From positions 964,167 through 1,028,166 of the forward strand of contig NZ_JACIDS010000003.1 of the NCBI RefSeq assembly GCF_014196455.1: a stretch of DNA of 64,000 bases, in the 5' to 3' direction. Below are positions 1-9,391 of this stretch, one piece after another. This DNA is from Kaistia hirudinis (GTDB lineage: Bacteria; Pseudomonadota; Alphaproteobacteria; Rhizobiales; Kaistiaceae). The translations under genes were made by a program, and so were the position numbers. Below the pieces are notes generated by a model. The model ran no database searches. It had not been told where the DNA came from and saw only the letters and a program-made list of their open reading frames with translations. How positions within the stretch are numbered: position 1 is the stretch's first letter; each line of letters starts with the position of its first letter.

Positions 1-482
1 AGCTGCATCAGGTCCTTGTCCGAGGCGACGATGGTCACGTCGGCGCCGGCCTCGACCGCCTGGCGCGAATAGGTCGCGATGAGATCGTCCGCCTCGAAGC
101 CTTCCTGCTCGATGCAGGCGACGTTGAAGGCATGGACGGCATCGCGGATCAGCTTGAACTGCGGCCGCAGGTCCTCCGGCGGCTCGGGCCTCTGCGCCTT
201 GTAGAGGTCGTAGATCGTGTTGCGGAACGTCGTCGCCGAGTGGTCGAGCACCACGGCGAGATGGGTCGGCTTGACGCCGACCTCGTTCGCCTCGCGCAGC
301 AGCTTCCAGAGCATGTTGCAGAAGCCGGCGACCGCGCCGACTGGCAGCCCGTCGGACTTGCGCGACAGGGGCGGCAGGGCGTGATAGGCGCGGAATATGT
401 AGGACGACCCGTCGATCAGGAAGACGTGGTCGCCCTTCCGGACGGGGCGAGAAGGCGCGGCGTTGAGCGTGGCGTCGGACAT
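1..482 (-). CDS. polA: DNA polymerase I, N-terminal part (cut by window edge)
   Basis: The minus strand from an ATG at 482 reads without a stop to the window edge and gives about 160 residues of the 5'-3' exonuclease (FEN-like) domain of DNA polymerase I. Visible family signatures are FLIDGSSYIFRAYHALPPL near residues 21-39, DHSATTFRN with the metal-binding aspartate, the EGFEADDLIATYSR helix, and VASDKDLMQL at the cut end. In the family this domain removes RNA primers and nicked strands in lagging-strand synthesis and repair. The polymerase domain lies outside the window. It diverges from the membrane protein starting at 584, with about 100 bp between them. Identity is secure; the total length is unknown. 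Confidence 0.95.
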   Translation of the reverse strand, partial: MSDATLNAAPSRPVRKGDHVFLIDGSSYIFRAYHALPPLSRKSDGLPVGAVAGFCNMLWKLLREANEVGVKPTHLAVVLDHSATTFRNTIYDLYKAQRPEPPEDLRPQFKLIRDAVHAFNVACIEQEGFEADDLIATYSRQAVEAGADVTIVASDKDLMQ

Positions 483-583
483 GGGCGCGACTATGCCTCC
501 GCCGTCCCGATTTGGCTACAGCGGCACCCGGCCCGCTTGGCATGGATTGTGGCCGGGCCCTCGAATGGGCTAGCGTGCCGCGC

Positions 584-1258
584 ATGGTCCAGCCGAAGAA
601 ACCCGCCCCGCGCTCTGCAAACGCCGAGCAGCGTCGCTTGCTGATGGCGCCGCTCGCCCTGTTCCTGGCGACGCTGCTCGTCATCTGGACGATGACGGTC
701 TACGCGATGCGCAGCATGGAGGGGATCGACCCGTCGCTGCGCCAGTTCACGCCCATCCTGCTCTGGGCCATCGCCATCATCCTGTGGCTCCGCTGGCAGC
801 GGATTTCGCATCCGCGCCGCTGGCTTGGGCTCGTCCGGCCGTCGATGAAGACGCTCGGCGTGGCGCTGGCCGCCTTTGCGATCGTCGTCGCCTGGAACCT
901 GATCCGGGTCAGCCTGGCGCGCACGCCCGGCGGTCTGCTGGCCGAGCTGCCATGGGAAATCTATCTCTGGCTCGCGCTCGGCGTGTTCATGAACGAGGTG
1001 CTCTTACGCGGCGTGGTGCTGACGCGGCTCAGCGAGTTCTACGATCCGGCGATCGCCATTCCCGTGACGGCGGTGATCGGCGTGCTGTTCCGTATCCCCG
1101 CCTTCTTCACCACCACCGTGCCGATGCCCTTCGATCCAATGGTGCTGTTCGCGGTCCTGATCTTCGGCTGCATCGCCGGCCTGTTGCGCCATTTCACCGG
1201 CAGCCTCTGGCCCGCCCTCGCCCTGCAATGGGGCAATTCGCTGGGCCAGTTGCTGTAG
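584..1258 (+). CDS. CPBP-family intramembrane protein with degenerate active-site motifs
   Basis: A 224-residue protein with several hydrophobic segments, matching the CPBP (CAAX prenyl protease-like, Abi) membrane family. The first family motif, normally EExxxR, appears as NEVLLR at residues 137-142, so the first glutamate is asparagine. The C-terminal motif, normally HxxxN, appears as QWGN at 215-218, so histidine is glutamine. Proteolysis is therefore doubtful and a non-catalytic membrane role is possible. I chose the ATG at 584 (MVQPKKP) because the upstream in-frame extension uses a TTG and runs towards polA. It diverges from polA and is followed 19 bp later by the ABM gene, probably as a short operon. 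Family assignment is moderate. Confidence 0.7.
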   Translation: MVQPKKPAPRSANAEQRRLLMAPLALFLATLLVIWTMTVYAMRSMEGIDPSLRQFTPILLWAIAIILWLRWQRISHPRRWLGLVRPSMKTLGVALAAFAIVVAWNLIRVSLARTPGGLLAELPWEIYLWLALGVFMNEVLLRGVVLTRLSEFYDPAIAIPVTAVIGVLFRIPAFFTTTVPMPFDPMVLFAVLIFGCIAGLLRHFTGSLWPALALQWGNSLGQLL

Positions 1259-1277
1259 GGCCGGTGGGAGCATCCGC

Positions 1278-1583
1278 ATGATCGTTGAACATGCCCTGCT
1301 CAATGTGAAGGCGGGCCAGGAAGCCGCCTTCGAGGCGGCCATGCGCGAGGCCGCGCCGCTGATCGCCGCAAGCCCCGGCTTCCTCGGCATCGAAGTGCGG
1401 CCCTCATGCGAGTCGTCGGGGCTCTATCTCCTGCTCGTCCAGTGGCGCTCGCTCGAGGATCATGATCCCGGTTTTCGCAGTTCGGAGCGCTACCAGCGCT
1501 GGAAAGCGCTGCTGCATCGGTTCTACGAACCGTTTCCCACGGTCGGGCATTTCGCGGCGCCGATCGCGTTAAGCCCTCACTAA
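1278..1583 (+). CDS. Antibiotic biosynthesis monooxygenase (ABM) domain protein
   Basis: A 101-residue single-domain protein of the dimeric alpha/beta barrel fold. It opens with a beta strand (MIVEHALLNVK), then a helix rich in Glu and Ala, then the strand-turn GFLGIEVRPS, and has the central YLLLVQWRSLEDHD strand typical of ABM proteins. Members of this family range from heme-degrading or quinol monooxygenases to proteins with no known activity; nothing here identifies the substrate. It lies 19 bp after the CPBP gene and 24 bp before xerC, all on one strand, so co-transcription is likely. Confidence 0.8.
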   Translation: MIVEHALLNVKAGQEAAFEAAMREAAPLIAASPGFLGIEVRPSCESSGLYLLLVQWRSLEDHDPGFRSSERYQRWKALLHRFYEPFPTVGHFAAPIALSPH

Positions 1584-1607
1584 CCTTGCGGGCTCTTACT
1601 GATCGGC

Positions 1608-2570
1608 ATGACCGCCCCCGTCCTCGTCATCGCCGCCCCTGATACGCTCGCTCGCATCGAGGCGTGGGAAGAGCATCTGGGCGCCGAGCGGCGGCTTTCG
1701 CCGAAGACGCTGGAGGCCTATCGGCGCGATCTCGATCAGTTCCTCGCCTTCCTGACGCCCCATATCGGCAATCCGCCCAAGGTCGCCGATCTCTCGGCGC
1801 TGCGCATGGCGGATATCCGCGCCTTCATGGCGTCGCGGCGCGGGGAGGGCGTCGGCGCGCGGACCTTGGCGCGCGGCCTCGCCGGCATCCGGTCCTTCAT
1901 CGCCTTCCTCGAACGCGAGGGGCTGGCCAATGGCGCCGCGTTCCGCGCGATGCGGACGCCGCGCCAACCCAAGACCTTGCCGCGCCCGCTCTCGGCTCCG
2001 GATGCGCTGCGCGTGGTCGACGAGGACGAACAGCTCGACGAGGCGCCCTGGGTCGCGGCGCGCAATGCCGCCGTGCTCGCATTGCTCTACGGTTCCGGGC
2101 TGCGCATATCGGAGGCGCTGTCGCTGCGCCGGGCCGAGGCGCCGTCTGTCGAGGGCGGCGTGCTCCGCGTCACCGGCAAGGGCGGCAAGACCCGGCTCGT
2201 CCCGGTTCTTCCGGTGGTGGGCGAGGCGGTCGCAGACTATCTGCGGCTCTGCCCCTTCGTGCTGGCGCCCGACAGCCCGCTCTTTCGCGGTGTCCGCGGC
2301 GGGCCGCTCAAGGCACGCCTGATCCAGCTCGCGCTGGCGCGCCTCCGCGGGGCGCTCGGCCTTCCCGACAGCGCCACGCCGCATGCGCTGCGTCACTCCT
2401 TCGCGACGCATCTCCTCGCCAATGGCGGCGATCTCCGCGCCATCCAGGAACTGCTCGGCCATGCCAGCCTGTCGACGACGCAGATCTATACGGCCGTCGA
2501 CACCGATCGGCTGCTCGCCGTGTTCGAAAAGGCACATCCGCGGGCGCAGAAGGCGCATCCGCAGACATGA
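1608..2570 (+). CDS. xerC: Tyrosine site-specific recombinase XerC
   Basis: A 320-residue tyrosine recombinase. The N-terminal SAM-like core-binding domain (about 10-110) begins with RRLSPKTLEAYRRDLDQFLAFL. The catalytic set is complete: Arg166 in GSGLRISEAL, Lys in GKGGKTRL near 191-194, HALRH at 259-263, His285 in LGHASLSTTQIY and the nucleophile Tyr294. XerC and XerD together resolve chromosome dimers at dif before cell division. Length and motifs fit XerC better than a phage integrase, and there are no att sites or integrase-linked cargo nearby. XerC versus XerD is decided only by overall resemblance; there is no priA neighbour to confirm it. Confidence 0.85.
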   Translation: MTAPVLVIAAPDTLARIEAWEEHLGAERRLSPKTLEAYRRDLDQFLAFLTPHIGNPPKVADLSALRMADIRAFMASRRGEGVGARTLARGLAGIRSFIAFLEREGLANGAAFRAMRTPRQPKTLPRPLSAPDALRVVDEDEQLDEAPWVAARNAAVLALLYGSGLRISEALSLRRAEAPSVEGGVLRVTGKGGKTRLVPVLPVVGEAVADYLRLCPFVLAPDSPLFRGVRGGPLKARLIQLALARLRGALGLPDSATPHALRHSFATHLLANGGDLRAIQELLGHASLSTTQIYTAVDTDRLLAVFEKAHPRAQKAHPQT

Positions 2571-2605
2571 CAAGCCTCCCTTACGATGCTAGAAGAGGCG
2601 CTGTC

Positions 2606-2674
2606 ATGATCCGTGCAGCCATCCCCTCCTGGCTTCTTATTCTTGGCGCCATGCGCGACCGGGACGGTTTCTGA
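2606..2674 (+). CDS. Possible 22-residue small protein or leader peptide
   Basis: A very short ATG frame in the xerC-DMT gap encodes MIRAAIPSWLLILGAMRDRDGF. A purine-rich AGAAGAGG sits 7 bases before the ATG, a good ribosome-binding site. The middle (IPSWLLILGAM) is hydrophobic and the end is charged, so it could be a tiny membrane peptide or a translated leader for the transporter 88 bp downstream. With no homologue in view this stays speculative. Confidence 0.25.
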   Translation: MIRAAIPSWLLILGAMRDRDGF

Positions 2675-2762
2675 CACCTGACCCCCGGCCCGCCGCATGG
2701 ATGACGGGCCGACGCGGAAACGCGCCACTCGTCGTTCTGAACACCACGACGAGATCGCGCGT

Positions 2763-3764
2763 ATGAACGCCTCCCCCGCAACGACGCCGCCCGAGAGCCA
2801 AGCCGCCAAGCCGGCTGAAGCCTCGACCGAATCCGATGCCGCCCGCCGGCGCCGCCTGATCGGCTATGCCTTCGCCGCGATCGGGGCGCTTCTTTTCGCG
2901 TCCAAGGGGATCGTCATCAAGCTGGTCTATGCGCAGGGTCTGGATGCAGCCACCACGCTGGCGCTGCGCATGTTCGTCGCGATCCCGATCTATCTCGTGA
3001 TCGGCCTCGTCGCCGTGCGGGATCGTCGCCGCAACGGCCGCCCGCTGCCCGGCCTGCCGATGCTCGGCAAGATCATCCTGGTCGGCCTGCTCGGCTACTG
3101 GATCTCGTCCTACCTCGATTTTCTCGGGCTCGAGACGATCTCCGCCCAGTTCGAGCGGATGATCCTGTTCACCTATCCGCTCTGGGTGGTGCTGTTCGGC
3201 GCGGCCTTCTTCGGCCAACCGATCCGCGCCAAGGCGCTGGTCGCGTTCGCCGTCGCCTATGCCGGTCTCGGGCTGATCTTTCACGAGTTCTCGGCCGCCT
3301 CGACGACGAGCATCGTCTTCGGCGTCAGCGTGGTCCTCTGCGCGGCCGTGACCTTCGCGCTCTATCAGCTGTTCGCGAAGGGGCTGATCGAGCAGGTCGG
3401 CTCGGGCCTCTTCACCTGCATCGCCATGGTCGCCGCCGGCATCGTCGCCATCGGCCAGTTCCTGGTGACGCATCCGATCAGCGCGCTTGCCGTGCCGCCG
3501 GCCATCTATCCGCACATCATCTTTCTCGGCATTGGCTCGACCGTGCTGCCGACGCTGTTCCTGAACGCGGCGCTCCAGCGCATTCCCGCGCAGTCCAACG
3601 CGACGATCGGCATGCTCTCGCCGGTCGGCACGATCCTGCTCGCCATGCTGATCCTCGACGAATGGCTGACGCCGGTCGAGTGGCTCGGCACGGCGCTCGT
3701 CATCGGCGGCATCGCCTGGTTCACCTTTTCCTCCGACCGCCGTCAGGCGGCGAGGGAGCCGTAG
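2763..3764 (+). CDS. DMT-family (EamA) transporter
   Basis: About 333 residues with ten predicted membrane segments arranged as two EamA repeats, roughly residues 25-160 and 175-315. The first repeat starts GYAFAAIGALLFASKGIVIKLVY and the second ends in the glycine-rich WLGTALVIGGIAWFTF. Members export amino acids, metabolites or drugs; the substrate cannot be read here. I prefer the ATG at 2763 (MNASPATTPPES), which has a GAG 8 bases upstream; an in-frame ATG at 2697 would add 22 charged residues. The 3' end overlaps the convergent Hsp70-like gene by 22 bp. Confidence 0.85.
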   Translation: MNASPATTPPESQAAKPAEASTESDAARRRRLIGYAFAAIGALLFASKGIVIKLVYAQGLDAATTLALRMFVAIPIYLVIGLVAVRDRRRNGRPLPGLPMLGKIILVGLLGYWISSYLDFLGLETISAQFERMILFTYPLWVVLFGAAFFGQPIRAKALVAFAVAYAGLGLIFHEFSAASTTSIVFGVSVVLCAAVTFALYQLFAKGLIEQVGSGLFTCIAMVAAGIVAIGQFLVTHPISALAVPPAIYPHIIFLGIGSTVLPTLFLNAALQRIPAQSNATIGMLSPVGTILLAMLILDEWLTPVEWLGTALVIGGIAWFTFSSDRRQAAREP

Positions 3765-5005
3765 CGGTTCGCCGCCTCGATCGTGAGGCCCATGCCGACG
3801 GAGCCGAAGGTGTCGCCATCGACGACCTTCGCCTCCTTCGCCTTGGCGAGGATGGCGGCGCGCACATGGGCGAGGCGGGTCGAACCGCCCGTCAGGAAGA
3901 CCGCGTCGATCGCGTCGGCGGTGAGGCCGGCATCGCGCAGGCAATCGTCGATGCGGGCGCCGATGCGGTCGGCGAGCGACTGCGTGTGGCTGACGAGTTC
4001 GTCGCGGCGGATGGCGGCGGCGAGGCCCTTTTCGATCCATTCGAGCAGGATCCGGACGGTGGGTTCGTCCGAGAGGCCGATCTTCGCGGCCTCGACATTG
4101 ATCGCGAGCCGGTGGCCGTCGCGCTCCTCGACGACGTGGATGAGACGCTCGATCAGTTCGGGATGCTGCGCCTCGCGCCGGACCTCATGCAGCTGCTGCA
4201 TTACGCCCGGCTCGTAGAGGCGATTGATGGTCGACCAGGTGGCGAGGTCGAAATAATAGCCCGAAGGGACCGGCAGGCTGGCGCGCTTCATGGCGCCGCG
4301 ATAGCCGAGCAGGGGCATGACCGTGCCAAGGCTGAGGTGCCGGTCGAAATCGGTGCCGCCGACGCGGATGCCGTCATTGGCAAGGATGTCGGCGGCCCGG
4401 TCGGCGCGGGCGCGCCGCTGCGGGCCGATGCGCACGATCGAGAAATCGGACGTGCCGCCGCCGATATCGGCGATCAGTGCGATCTCCTCGCGGCTCACCT
4501 GCTGCTCATAATCGAGCGCTGCGGCGATCGGTTCGAACTGGAACGAAATCTCGGCAAAGCCCGCCTCATGGGCGATAGCGCGCAGCGCCTCCTCCGCCTT
4601 GCGGTCGCCCGCCGGGTCGCCATCGACGAAATGCACCGGCCGTCCATGGACGACCGAGGTCAGCGCGCGTCCGCTCACGGTCTCGGCGCGCCGCTTCATC
4701 ACCTGGACGAAATGGCTGATCACGGAACGAAAGCCGACGCGCTGGCGGCCGACCTGCGTCGTCTCGTCCATCAGCGGATTGCCGAGCACGGATTTGAGGC
4801 TTCGCATCAACCGTCCGTCGCGACCATCGACATAGGCGGCGACCGCGGCGCGGCCGACGATCGGCGCGGCGTCGCGCGCATAGAAGATCGCGCTCGGAAT
4901 GGTCACGTCCTCGCCCTCCAGCGGCACCAGGTGCGGCGCCGGCCGGGCGAGGCCGAGCGTCGTGTTGGACGTGCCGAAATCGAGGCCGCAGGCGCTCATG
5001 ACCAT
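3743..5005 (-). CDS. Hsp70-family ATPase without substrate-binding domain (YegD-like)
   Basis: A 420-residue actin-like ATPase of the Hsp70 superfamily. Phosphate-1 is GLDFGTSNTTLGL near the N-terminus, phosphate-2 is IADIGGGTSDFSI, and the adenosine motif is VFLTGGSTRLAHVRAAI near the C-terminus. It ends about where the nucleotide-binding domain ends, so the beta-sandwich peptide-binding domain and lid of DnaK are absent, as in E. coli YegD. It is therefore not a canonical chaperone; clients are unknown. The start at 5005 has GGAG 7 bases upstream; a second ATG two codons on (4999) is equally possible. It diverges from the MFS gene at 5196. Confidence 0.85.
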   Translation of the reverse strand: MVMSACGLDFGTSNTTLGLARPAPHLVPLEGEDVTIPSAIFYARDAAPIVGRAAVAAYVDGRDGRLMRSLKSVLGNPLMDETTQVGRQRVGFRSVISHFVQVMKRRAETVSGRALTSVVHGRPVHFVDGDPAGDRKAEEALRAIAHEAGFAEISFQFEPIAAALDYEQQVSREEIALIADIGGGTSDFSIVRIGPQRRARADRAADILANDGIRVGGTDFDRHLSLGTVMPLLGYRGAMKRASLPVPSGYYFDLATWSTINRLYEPGVMQQLHEVRREAQHPELIERLIHVVEERDGHRLAINVEAAKIGLSDEPTVRILLEWIEKGLAAAIRRDELVSHTQSLADRIGARIDDCLRDAGLTADAIDAVFLTGGSTRLAHVRAAILAKAKEAKVVDGDTFGSVGMGLTIEAANRYGSLAA

Positions 5006-5195
5006 GTCTCCGGAGGGGCGGGGAGGAGGGCGGATTGGTTAGGGGTTCGCGCCGGCGCGATCAAGCCCTAATCTCGGGCAATCCGGGCTGATCTTTCAGA
5101 TCGATAACAATCTTGATTTGGCCGCACAGCTTTCGAGGGTTCTCTAGGCCGCGAGAAAAGCGGCGATTCGGCGCCGCCGGGCAGGAGTTGACGAT

Positions 5196-6515
5196 ATGGC
5201 GACACGCGCGATCACGGTGGACGAGGCGCTGGAGGCCGCCGGGACCGGCAGCTTCCAGAGGAAGCTGTTCCTCATCTTCGGGCTGGTCTGGGCCGCGGAT
5301 GCGATGCAGGTCCTCGCCATCGGCTTCACGGCACCCTCGATCGCGAAGAGCTTCGGGCTGACGGTGCCGCAGGCGCTGCAGACGGGCACGGTCTTCTTTG
5401 TCGGCATGCTCATCGGTGCCGCCTTCTTCGGCCGTCTCGCGGACCGGATCGGGCGCCGCAACCTGCTGATCATCACGGTTCTGATCGACGCGGTCTTCGG
5501 CCTCGCCTCGGCCTTCGCGCCGAGCTTCGGCGTTCTTCTCGGCCTTCGCTTCATGACCGGACTCGCGGTCGGCGGGACGCTCCCGGTCGACTACGCCATG
5601 ATGGCCGAGTTCCTGCCGGCCAAGCGGCGCGGTCGCTGGCTGGTCGCGCTCGAGGGCTTCTGGGCGGTCGGCACGCTCGTCGTCGCGCTCGCGGCCTGGT
5701 GGGCCGCCAATAATGGCGTCGAGGAAGCCTGGCGCTTCATCTTCATCGTCACCGGCGTGCCGGCGCTGATCGGCTTCGGCCTGCGCTTCCTCGTGCCGGA
5801 ATCGCCCTATTACCTGCTGCGCGCCGGCTCGCCGCAGGAGGCAAAGGCGGTGCTCGACCGGATCGCCAAGGACAATGGCGGCACGGTGCTCGCCGGCGCG
5901 CTCACCCTGCCGCGTGAGAAGCGCGAACCGATTTCGGCGCTCTTCACCGGCGGCATGGGCCGTCGCTCCGTGGCGATCTTCGCCGCCTGGCTGCTCGTCT
6001 CGATCGCCTATTACGGCGTCTTCACCTGGCTGCCGGGCAAGCTCGTCTCCGAAGGTCACGGCTTCGTGCGCGGCTATGGTTTCCTGGTGCTGCTCGCGCT
6101 CGCGCAGATCCCCGGCTATGCGCTGGCGGCCTTCGGCGTCGAGCGCTATGGCCGCAAGCCGACGCTGATCGCCTTCCTGCTGCTCTCGGCGGCAGGCTGC
6201 TTCCTTTATGCCGTGCTGTCGGATCCCGGCATGATCGCCGGCGCCATGCTGCTGATGAGCTTCGCGCTGCTCGGAACCTGGGGCGCGCTCTATGCCTTCA
6301 CGCCGGAGCTCTATCCGACCTCGCTCAGGGCCAGCGGCATGGGCATCGCCGGCGCCATGGCGCGGCTCGGCGGCCTGTTTGCGCCGACGCTGGTCGGCAT
6401 CGTCGTCGGCATCTCCTTCAACGTCGCGCTCGGCGTCTTCGCGGCGCTGCTGGTGATTGCCGCGCTGGCCACCACGATGATCGACGTCGAGACCAAGGAA
6501 AAGCCGCTCGCCTGA
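5196..6515 (+). CDS. MFS transporter, metabolite:H+ symporter type
   Basis: A 439-residue Major Facilitator Superfamily carrier with 12 predicted membrane helices. The loop between helices 2 and 3 carries the family motif GRLADRIGRRNLL, and RFMTGLAVGGTLPVDYAMMAEFLPAKRRG is the helix 4-5 signature of the sugar/aromatic-acid/niacin porter branch. The paired motif in the second half is degenerate (ERYGRKP). A cytoplasmic N-terminus (MATRAITVDEALEAAGTGSFQRK) resembles SV2-like and NaiP-type carriers, but the substrate is not identifiable. GGAG precedes the ATG by 8 bases. It converges on lpdA. Confidence 0.85.
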   Translation: MATRAITVDEALEAAGTGSFQRKLFLIFGLVWAADAMQVLAIGFTAPSIAKSFGLTVPQALQTGTVFFVGMLIGAAFFGRLADRIGRRNLLIITVLIDAVFGLASAFAPSFGVLLGLRFMTGLAVGGTLPVDYAMMAEFLPAKRRGRWLVALEGFWAVGTLVVALAAWWAANNGVEEAWRFIFIVTGVPALIGFGLRFLVPESPYYLLRAGSPQEAKAVLDRIAKDNGGTVLAGALTLPREKREPISALFTGGMGRRSVAIFAAWLLVSIAYYGVFTWLPGKLVSEGHGFVRGYGFLVLLALAQIPGYALAAFGVERYGRKPTLIAFLLLSAAGCFLYAVLSDPGMIAGAMLLMSFALLGTWGALYAFTPELYPTSLRASGMGIAGAMARLGGLFAPTLVGIVVGISFNVALGVFAALLVIAALATTMIDVETKEKPLA

Positions 6516-6521
6516 AATGCA

Positions 6522-6553
6522 ATCGGGCGAAGCGGTTGTCCGCTTTGCCCGAT
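6522..6553. terminator. Hairpin between converging MFS gene and lpdA
   Basis: ATCGGGC and GCCCGAT pair as an outer stem, with AGCGG and CCGCT as an inner stem around a TTGT loop. It sits 7 bp after the MFS stop. No long T-run follows on either strand, so it may act as a bidirectional 3'-end stabiliser rather than a strong intrinsic terminator. A second perfect hairpin, GAGCGGCC-TGTC-GGCCGCTC at 6574-6593, lies immediately after the lpdA stop. Confidence 0.5.
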
Positions 6554-6596
6554 CGAAAGGCATGGCCTGATGCGAGCGGCCTGTCGGCCGCTCGTC

Positions 6597-8006
6597 TCAC
6601 AGATGAATCGGCTTGGTCCAGGCGGCGAGCGCGGCTTCCTTGACGGCTTCCGACATGGTCGGATGGGCATGGGTCGTGCGGCCGAGATCCTCGGCGGAAC
6701 CTGCGAACTCCATCAGCACGACGATCTCGTGGATCATCTCGCCGGCTCCGGTGCCGACGATGTGGCCGCCAAGCACGCGGTCGGTCGTCTTGTCGGACAG
6801 GATCTTCACGAAGCCGTCCGTCGCCAGCATCGCCCGCGCTCGGCCATTGGCGGAGAACGGGAACTTGCCGACCTTGTACTCGATGCCGGCCGCCTTCAGC
6901 TCCTCTTCCGTCTTGCCGACGGAGGCGACTTCCGGGCTCGTATAGACGACCGCGGGGATCGCGCCATAGTTCACGTGACCCGCCTGGCCGGCGAGGATCT
7001 CGGCGAGCGCGACGCCCTCGTCCTCGGCCTTGTGCGCCAGCATCGGGCCGGCGATGACGTCGCCGATTGCGTAGATGCCGGACACGTTCGTCTGGTAATG
7101 CGCGTCGACCTTGACGCGCTTCCGCTCATCCAGCGCAACGCCGACGCCCTCGAGGCCGAGGCCTTCGGTGTAGGGACGGCGGCCGATCGCGACGAGCACG
7201 ATGTCGGCGTCGAGCGTCTCGGCGGCTGCCTCGCCAGCCTTGGCCGGTTCGATCGTCACCTTCGACGTCTTGCCGGTGACATCGACGGCGGTGACCTTGG
7301 TGCCGAGGCGGAACTTGATGCCCTGCTTCTCGAGCAGGCGCTGCGTCTGCTTGGCGACCTCGCCATCCATGCCCGGCAGGATGCGGTCGAGGAATTCGAC
7401 GACGGTCACATCCGCGCCGACGCGCCGCCAGACCGAGCCGAGCTCGAGGCCGATCACACCGGCGCCGACAACGACCAGCTTGCCCGGGACCTTGGGCAGG
7501 GCCAGCGCGCCGGTCGAGGAGACGACACGCTGCTCGTCGACATGAACGCCGGGCAGCGGCGCCGAGTCCGATCCTGTCGCGATCACGATCGAGCTGCCCT
7601 CGATCGTCTCGGACGAGCCGTCCTCGCGGGTCACGGTGACCTTGCCGGGCGCGTCGATGCGGCCGCTGCCCGTATAGCCGGTGATCTTGTTCTTCTTGAA
7701 CAGGAAGGCGACGCCGTCGACATTCGACTTAACCGTCGCATCCTTGTGCGCGAGCATGGCGGGAAGGTCGAGCGAGACCGAGCCGACCTTGACGCCGAGC
7801 TTTTCGAGATGCCCGACTTCCTCGAACCGCTCGGACGCATGCAGCAGCGCCTTCGAGGGGATGCAGCCGATGTTCAGGCAGGTGCCGCCATAGGTCTTCA
7901 TCTTCTCGACGACGGCGACCTTCAGTCCGAGCTGCGCGGCCTTGATCGCGCAGACATAGCCGCCCGGTCCCGAGCCGATCACGATGACGTCGTACCGCTC
8001 AGCCAT
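6597..8006 (-). CDS. lpdA: Dihydrolipoyl dehydrogenase (E3)
   Basis: A 469-residue flavoprotein that reoxidises dihydrolipoamide with NAD+ as the E3 subunit, here most likely for the 2-oxoglutarate dehydrogenase complex because it closes the suc operon. FAD-binding GSGPGG is at 11-16, the redox disulfide CLNIGC has Cys43 and Cys48, and the catalytic dyad is His448 and Glu453 in [10 protein letters not shown]. The NAD-binding fold [13 protein letters not shown] is central. Full family length. It follows sucB after 77 bp that contain a strong hairpin, so its level may be set separately from the upstream genes. Confidence 0.97.
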   Translation of the reverse strand: MAERYDVIVIGSGPGGYVCAIKAAQLGLKVAVVEKMKTYGGTCLNIGCIPSKALLHASERFEEVGHLEKLGVKVGSVSLDLPAMLAHKDATVKSNVDGVAFLFKKNKITGYTGSGRIDAPGKVTVTREDGSSETIEGSSIVIATGSDSAPLPGVHVDEQRVVSSTGALALPKVPGKLVVVGAGVIGLELGSVWRRVGADVTVVEFLDRILPGMDGEVAKQTQRLLEKQGIKFRLGTKVTAVDVTGKTSKVTIEPAKAGEAAAETLDADIVLVAIGRRPYTEGLGLEGVGVALDERKRVKVDAHYQTNVSGIYAIGDVIAGPMLAHKAEDEGVALAEILAGQAGHVNYGAIPAVVYTSPEVASVGKTEEELKAAGIEYKVGKFPFSANGRARAMLATDGFVKILSDKTTDRVLGGHIVGTGAGEMIHEIVVLMEFAGSAEDLGRTTHAHPTMSEAVKEAALAAWTKPIHL

Positions 8007-8037
8007 GCCCGTTCACCCCTTCATGTCAATTCAGTCG

Positions 8038-8067
8038 GCGGCTGCCCGCGCCATGGCGCGCAGCCGC
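8038..8067. repeat. Perfect intercistronic hairpin between sucB and lpdA
   Basis: GCGGCTGC (8038-8045) pairs exactly with GCAGCCGC (8060-8067), and the interior contains the self-complementary GCGCCATGGCGC at 8048-8059. It lies in the 77-bp gap between the sucB stop and the lpdA start. On the minus strand no T-run follows, so a terminator is unlikely; an RNA-stabilising or translation-modulating element in the suc mRNA fits better. This is read directly from sequence; the role is inferred. Confidence 0.55.
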
Positions 8068-8083
8068 TGCGGTTTTCAGCGTG

Positions 8084-9325
<1,242 letters not shown>

Positions 9326-9391
9326 GACGGATTCTCTGTCGTTCGATTCGATGTGCGGTTGCGGGGGCAGCGGCCGGTCGGCCGCCGCCCG

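Noticed and set aside
1608..2570. Phage or integrative-element integrase
   Set aside because: The tyrosine recombinase has Xer length and motifs, and there is no tRNA, att repeat or mobile cargo nearby.
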